Assembly: GCA_024763245.1 (NCBI GenBank)
Contig: JANTFW010000012.1
Coordinates: forward strand, 1 to 36,375
Length of the DNA stretch: 36,375 nt
Source of the DNA: Flavobacteriaceae bacterium
GTDB lineage: Bacteria > Bacteroidota > Bacteroidia > Flavobacteriales > Flavobacteriaceae
Reading direction: 5' to 3'
The notes beneath the pieces are model-generated. The model was given only the letters and a program-made list of their open reading frames with translations. It was not told where the DNA came from and ran no database searches. Below are positions 33,174 through 36,375 of this stretch, piece by piece. A program made the translations under genes and the position numbers. Within the stretch, counting starts at the first letter, position 1. Each line of letters opens with the position of its first letter.

Positions 33174-33265
33174 CGTCTATGAAGAAGGATAAGTTCTTGC
33201 TTATCCTAAGGGGGTAAATAAGAAGTCGTCCGATAACCTTTAGGTTACGGACGATTTTCTTTTAT
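33174..33265 (+). ncRNA. putative small RNA with its own promoter and terminator
   Basis: The transcript of about 90 bases would contain a perfect hairpin, AGGATAAG (33186-33193) against CTTATCCT (33200-33207) with a six-base loop. A single-stranded GGGGG tract follows, then a strong terminator hairpin. A 12-codon frame (33179-33217, MKKDKFLLILRG) overlaps the first hairpin. The promoter, compact structure and terminator without a gene argue for a non-coding RNA. The Flavo-1 RNA family described in flavobacteria is one candidate identity, but I cannot confirm a match by eye. Confidence 0.6.
33226..33265 (+). terminator. strong rho-independent terminator of the small RNA
   Basis: TCGTCCG and TAACC pair with GGTTA and CGGACGA, giving 12 base pairs with a single bulged A (33233) and a TTTA loop. 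The tract TTTTCTTTTAT follows at 33255-33265. It is the best intrinsic terminator in the window. Confidence 0.85.
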
Positions 33266-33285
33266 ACTAGATTCTAACTCCCACT

Positions 33286-33317
33286 TTGATTTTGTAAGTA
33301 ATTAATCCTTATATTTG
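33286..33317 (+). promoter_or_regulatory. promoter of the zinc-ribbon gene (TTG, 21 bases, TATATTTG)
   Basis: TTG at 33286-33288 and TATATTTG at 33310-33317, 21 bases apart, with the ATG at 33342. It lies downstream of the small RNA terminator, so the gene is independent of it. Confidence 0.6.
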
Positions 33318-33341
33318 TAGAACACTTACTAATAGCTTGTT

Positions 33342-33698
33342 ATGTCTGAAAGAAAATGCCTTGAATGTGGCGAGATTTTACGGGGACGTAGTGATCAAAA
33401 ATTTTGTAGCGATTATTGTCGAAATACTTACAATAACAAATTGGATGTCGACACCAAAAATTTGATTCGTAATACCAATAACAGACTTCGTAAAAATTAC
33501 AAAATATTAACCGAACTCAATAAGTCCGGAAAGACAAAGGTAAGTAGACTAAGACTTTACGATAGAAATTTTGATTTTAATTTCTTTACCTCTACCTATA
33601 CGACAAAAGCGGGAAAAATCTATTACTATCTATATGATCAGGGATATTTGGAATTAGAAAATGATTATTACCTATTAATAAAGAAAAATCTTGATTGA
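33342..33698 (+). CDS. small zinc-ribbon protein of unknown function
   Basis: 118 residues. An N-terminal zinc ribbon has four cysteines (C6, C9, C22, C26) in CLECGEIL and KFCSDYCRNTYNN, a pattern like the DUF2116-type zinc ribbons. The remainder is basic and helical (about 38-65), followed by beta-type, Tyr/Phe-rich residues (YDRNFDFNFFTSTYTTKAG, then YYYLYDQGYLELENDYYLL). The C-terminal part has the look of a small winged-helix or nucleic-acid-binding domain, but that is only an impression. It has its own promoter, and the M28 peptidase gene follows after 40 bases on the same strand. Confidence 0.78.
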   Translation: MSERKCLECGEILRGRSDQKFCSDYCRNTYNNKLDVDTKNLIRNTNNRLRKNYKILTELNKSGKTKVSRLRLYDRNFDFNFFTSTYTTKAGKIYYYLYDQGYLELENDYYLLIKKNLD

Positions 33699-33738
33699 GG
33701 TAGGTGTAACATCTACCTAATCTATAAAATTATATATT

Positions 33739-36057
33739 ATGGCAACAAAAAATTACTCCAGAGCTTTTTCTTTTATTGTACTTGTTATCGTAACTATATA
33801 CGCATTCTACGACCAAACACCTCATTATAATAAAGATAGCGATGCTCCTCTAAACCACTTTTCAACAGATAGAGCTTTAGTTCAATTAGCTAATATTGCT
33901 AATAAGCCTCATTATGTAGGCACCAAAGCCCATGAGGATGTCCGTAACTATATTGTTAAAGAACTAGAAAAACTAGGTTTAGAAGTTCAAATCCAAAAAC
34001 ATGAGGCTGTCAATTCCAAATGGAAAGGAGGAACATACGCCTATAATATTCTTTCCAGAATAAAAGGAAGTGGAGATGGCAAAGCACTTCTTTTATTATC
34101 TCATTATGATTCTACACCTCATTCATCCTACGGAGGCAGTGATGCCGGTAGTGGAGTAGTTACTATTTTAGAAGGGATTCGTGCCTATCTCCATTCCGGG
34201 AAAAAACCTGTGAATGACATTATTATTTTGATTAGTGATGCCGAAGAACTTGGCTTACTCGGTGCAGAGGCTTTTGTAAATTTTCATCCTTGGGCTAAAG
34301 ATGTGGGCCTGGTACTCAATTTTGAAGCTCGTGGAAGTGGAGGCCCTAGTTATATGTTATTAGAAACAAATGGGGGGAATCATGCGCTTATTGAAGCCTT
34401 TCAAAAAGCACAATCGCCCTATCCTGTAGGTAACTCATTAATGTATAGTATTTACAAAATGTTGCCGAATGACACCGACCTTACCGTTTTTAGAGAAGAA
34501 GGAAATATCAATGGGTTTAATTTTGCATTTATTGACGACCATTTTGATTATCATAGTGCACAAGACACTTATGAGCGTTTAGATCGAAAGACATTGGCGC
34601 ATCAGGGGAGCTATTTAATGGCCTTGTTAAACTATTTTTCGGATGCCGATTTAACACAACTCAACAACAAGTCTGATGATGTGTTTTTTAACTTTCCGGG
34701 GTTTGGTATGGTATATTACCCTTTTAGTGCCGTGTTACCTTTCGTTAGTTTAATAAGTATTGCTTTTGTTTTCCTGTTTATCTACGGAATTCGCAAACAA
34801 AAATTAAGTTTTTCCGGTAGTTTTAGAAGTTTTATTCCCTTTCTATATACTTTACTTCTTGCTGTGGCCATTGGTTTTTTAGGGTGGAAATTTATTTTAT
34901 TTCTTTATCCTAAATACAAGGACATATTACACGGTTTTCCCTATAACGGACATCTGTATATTGCCTTCTTTATCAGTCTGATCCTAGCGGTGCTGTTCTG
35001 GGTTTATAAACGTTATTTTAAGAAGGGTGCTATCCCTGATTTAATGATTGCCCCTATTATTGTATTGCTAATTCTCAATTTTTTACTAGCATTTAAATTA
35101 AAAGGTGGCGGGTTCTTTATTATACCATTGCTTGGTCTTTTTATCAGTTGGGGTGTGCTGCTTTTTACAAACGACTCTCCTAGAAAACGTATCTGGTTTT
35201 TTACCCTATTGGCCTTGCCTACCTTGTTGATTTTTGCCCCACTTACCAAGATGCTTCCGGTAGGTTTGGGATTAAAAGTAATTAGCATTAGTTTAGTATT
35301 AACCGTATTATTATTTGGTAGTCTTCTTGGGGTTTTTGGGTTTTATTCTAATGCGAAAAACCTTTCCAAATTATTTGCTACTATAGCTATTTTAGCTTTT
35401 ATTGCTGCTTTCTTTAAATCAGATTATAGCATTAATCGTAAGCAACCGAACAGTATACTTTTTATTCAAGATAATGATTCACAAGAAGCCTATTGGGCTA
35501 GCTACAATAGGAAGAATGATGCTTTTACAAAAGAATTTTTAGGTGCTGATCCGCAAGAGGGTGATTTATCTATACCTTTTACCAGTAAGTTTAAAACCAA
35601 ACTCCATTTGTACAAAAAAACAAACACAAGGCCTATTCCTAGCCCTTCTATCCAAAAAATAAGTAACGACACTTTATATCAAGATAGAAATTATTATGAA
35701 TACACTATTAGACCACAACGACCCACAAATGAATTTTATATAACAACCCAAGACAGCCTTGCTTTTTTTGATATCACTTTTAATGGGGTTTCTTTTGATA
35801 AGAAAAACACTAAAAGTCCGTATATCCTAGAAACCGGAAAAAAGGATAAACTCATAAGTTATTTCTTAGCACAAGGAGTAGATAGTTTACAAATAAAAAT
35901 GATCCTTCCTAAGAAATACCAACCAAAGTTCGATATTTATGCCATTTCATTTGACTTATACAACAATCCGAATTTTAAGGCAAGTACCCGATCCGGTTTT
36001 ATGATGCCTACTCCTTTTGTTGTTAATGATGCGGTTATCACTAAAAATGAAATGTAA
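33739..36057 (+). CDS. membrane-embedded M28-family metallopeptidase
   Basis: 772 residues. One N-terminal membrane helix (about 8-25) leads into an M28 zinc aminopeptidase domain (about 40-300) with all expected ligands: H122 and D124 in SHYDSTPH, D135 in GGSDAGSG, the general base E169 and ligand E170 in SDAEELGLLG, E196 in NFEARGSGG and H272 in FDYHSAQDT. From about 325 to 560 there are around eight more hydrophobic helices, then a soluble, beta-rich C-terminal domain of about 200 residues. This layout resembles the Fxna/ERMP1-type membrane M28 peptidases. The catalytic domain should face the periplasm, cutting N-terminal residues from peptides; the substrate is unknown. Confidence 0.9.
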   Translation: MATKNYSRAFSFIVLVIVTIYAFYDQTPHYNKDSDAPLNHFSTDRALVQLANIANKPHYVGTKAHEDVRNYIVKELEKLGLEVQIQKHEAVNSKWKGGTYAYNILSRIKGSGDGKALLLLSHYDSTPHSSYGGSDAGSGVVTILEGIRAYLHSGKKPVNDIIILISDAEELGLLGAEAFVNFHPWAKDVGLVLNFEARGSGGPSYMLLETNGGNHALIEAFQKAQSPYPVGNSLMYSIYKMLPNDTDLTVFREEGNINGFNFAFIDDHFDYHSAQDTYERLDRKTLAHQGSYLMALLNYFSDADLTQLNNKSDDVFFNFPGFGMVYYPFSAVLPFVSLISIAFVFLFIYGIRKQKLSFSGSFRSFIPFLYTLLLAVAIGFLGWKFILFLYPKYKDILHGFPYNGHLYIAFFISLILAVLFWVYKRYFKKGAIPDLMIAPIIVLLILNFLLAFKLKGGGFFIIPLLGLFISWGVLLFTNDSPRKRIWFFTLLALPTLLIFAPLTKMLPVGLGLKVISISLVLTVLLFGSLLGVFGFYSNAKNLSKLFATIAILAFIAAFFKSDYSINRKQPNSILFIQDNDSQEAYWASYNRKNDAFTKEFLGADPQEGDLSIPFTSKFKTKLHLYKKTNTRPIPSPSIQKISNDTLYQDRNYYEYTIRPQRPTNEFYITTQDSLAFFDITFNGVSFDKKNTKSPYILETGKKDKLISYFLAQGVDSLQIKMILPKKYQPKFDIYAISFDLYNNPNFKASTRSGFMMPTPFVVNDAVITKNEM

Positions 36058-36375
36058 AACGCTTTACTATACTAAAACTCTTATGGCATTCTTACTTATA
36101 ACAAAGTCGATTGCATCATTTCTTGCTCTTGATTGGCCTTAAAATCATAAACATCTACAAAAACAAGTATTGTACTATGCTTTCTTAAGAATAACTCTTG
36201 CAATAACATTACCTCTTTGTCAAAGTTTTTTCTATTAGCGTAACAAATTGCAAAATAGGCTTTCTTAATAACCTGAGTTCGACCTAAGATTTATCTCACA
36301 GAAAGTCAATAATGCAGTAGATTTTTGCTAAAAATCAAGTAGTTATAACTAGTTATTGCAAATGGTTTTTAGTGA
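36058..36375. other. terminal 318 bases: gene remnant plus small palindromes
   Basis: No intact gene. It contains the broken minus-strand fragment at 36096-36290, a perfect seven-base hairpin GATTTTT/AAAAATC with a three-base loop (36320-36336), and the 12-base palindrome ATAACTAGTTAT (36345-36356). No promoter with both boxes is visible. Confidence 0.5.
36096..36290 (-). pseudogene. fragment resembling a nucleoside 2-deoxyribosyltransferase-like protein
   Basis: On the minus strand an open frame of about 60 codons reads VIKKAYFAICYANRKNFDKE, then VMLLQELFLRKHSTILVFVD, VYDFKANQEQEMMQSTLL and a stop. The run of a short strand, Tyr-Phe-Ala-Ile, and later EQEMMQ is what I expect at the N-terminus of nucleoside 2-deoxyribosyltransferase-like proteins of this phylum, which normally continue for roughly another 100 residues. 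The frame has no ATG, GTG or TTG (an in-frame stop lies at 36291-36293) and ends abruptly 38 bases from the M28 gene's stop. It is truncated at both ends. The family assignment is from memory of the pattern and is tentative. Confidence 0.5.

Noticed and set aside
1-36375. CRISPR array, tRNA, rRNA, insertion sequence or prophage genes
   Set aside because: I looked for regularly spaced repeats, cloverleaf-like segments, transposase and integrase motifs and found none that I could support.

Overview
The window is chromosomal DNA from a member of the Bacteroidota, almost certainly a flavobacterium (Flavobacteriaceae). The DNA is A+T-rich. GldH, a gliding-motility lipoprotein of this phylum, is present, together with a DUF4296 lipoprotein, a short-chain-type threonine dehydrogenase and a CbpA/CbpM pair. 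At least thirteen upstream regions carry the phylum's unusual -7 promoter element TANNTTTG. I see no rRNA, tRNA, CRISPR array, intact insertion sequence, integrase or prophage.

Layout. 1-209 (-) is the start of a threonine dehydrogenase gene cut by the window edge. 377-4060 (+) is a three-gene run: dGTPase, a small membrane protein and a Na+/H+ antiporter with a TrkA-N domain. 4061-7313 is the one accessory-looking block. It holds four same-strand genes (two small membrane proteins, a SAM methyltransferase and a SanA-like protein) separated by imperfect inverted repeats that recall integron cassette recombination sites. 7314-8503 (+) is cbpA-cbpM. 8517-10516 (-) is xth, a 75-codon unknown gene and an OmpA-type lipoprotein gene. 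10675-12456 (+) is a secreted TPR protein. 12484-16666 (-) holds LpxH, a C-terminal processing protease, dCMP deaminase and a periplasmic thioredoxin-fold protein.

16962-19907 (+) holds an ABC-F ATPase and recA. 20163-21657 (+) pairs a U32-family protein with a one-cluster ferredoxin. 21805-27760 (+) is a tight run: ricT, gldH, penicillin-binding protein 1A and an acyl-CoA synthetase. 27871-30432 (+) is an overlapping trio: a DPM1-like glycosyltransferase, dihydroorotase and a DUF4296 lipoprotein. rsmI (-) and aspS (+) diverge from a shared promoter region. After aspS lies a probable small RNA gene with its own promoter and terminator, then a small zinc-ribbon gene and a large membrane M28 peptidase. 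The last 300 bases hold a broken fragment that looks like the N-terminal part of a nucleoside 2-deoxyribosyltransferase-like protein.

Most of the window is housekeeping: nucleotide pools (dGTPase, dCMP deaminase, dihydroorotase), DNA repair (RecA, ExoIII), envelope building (LpxH, PBP1A, OmpA, processing protease, GldH) and translation (AspRS, RsmI, ABC-F). The parts most worth a second look are the cassette-like block at 4113-7052, the putative small RNA at 33174-33265, the U32/ferredoxin pair, and two promoters that abut their start codons and predict leaderless mRNAs.
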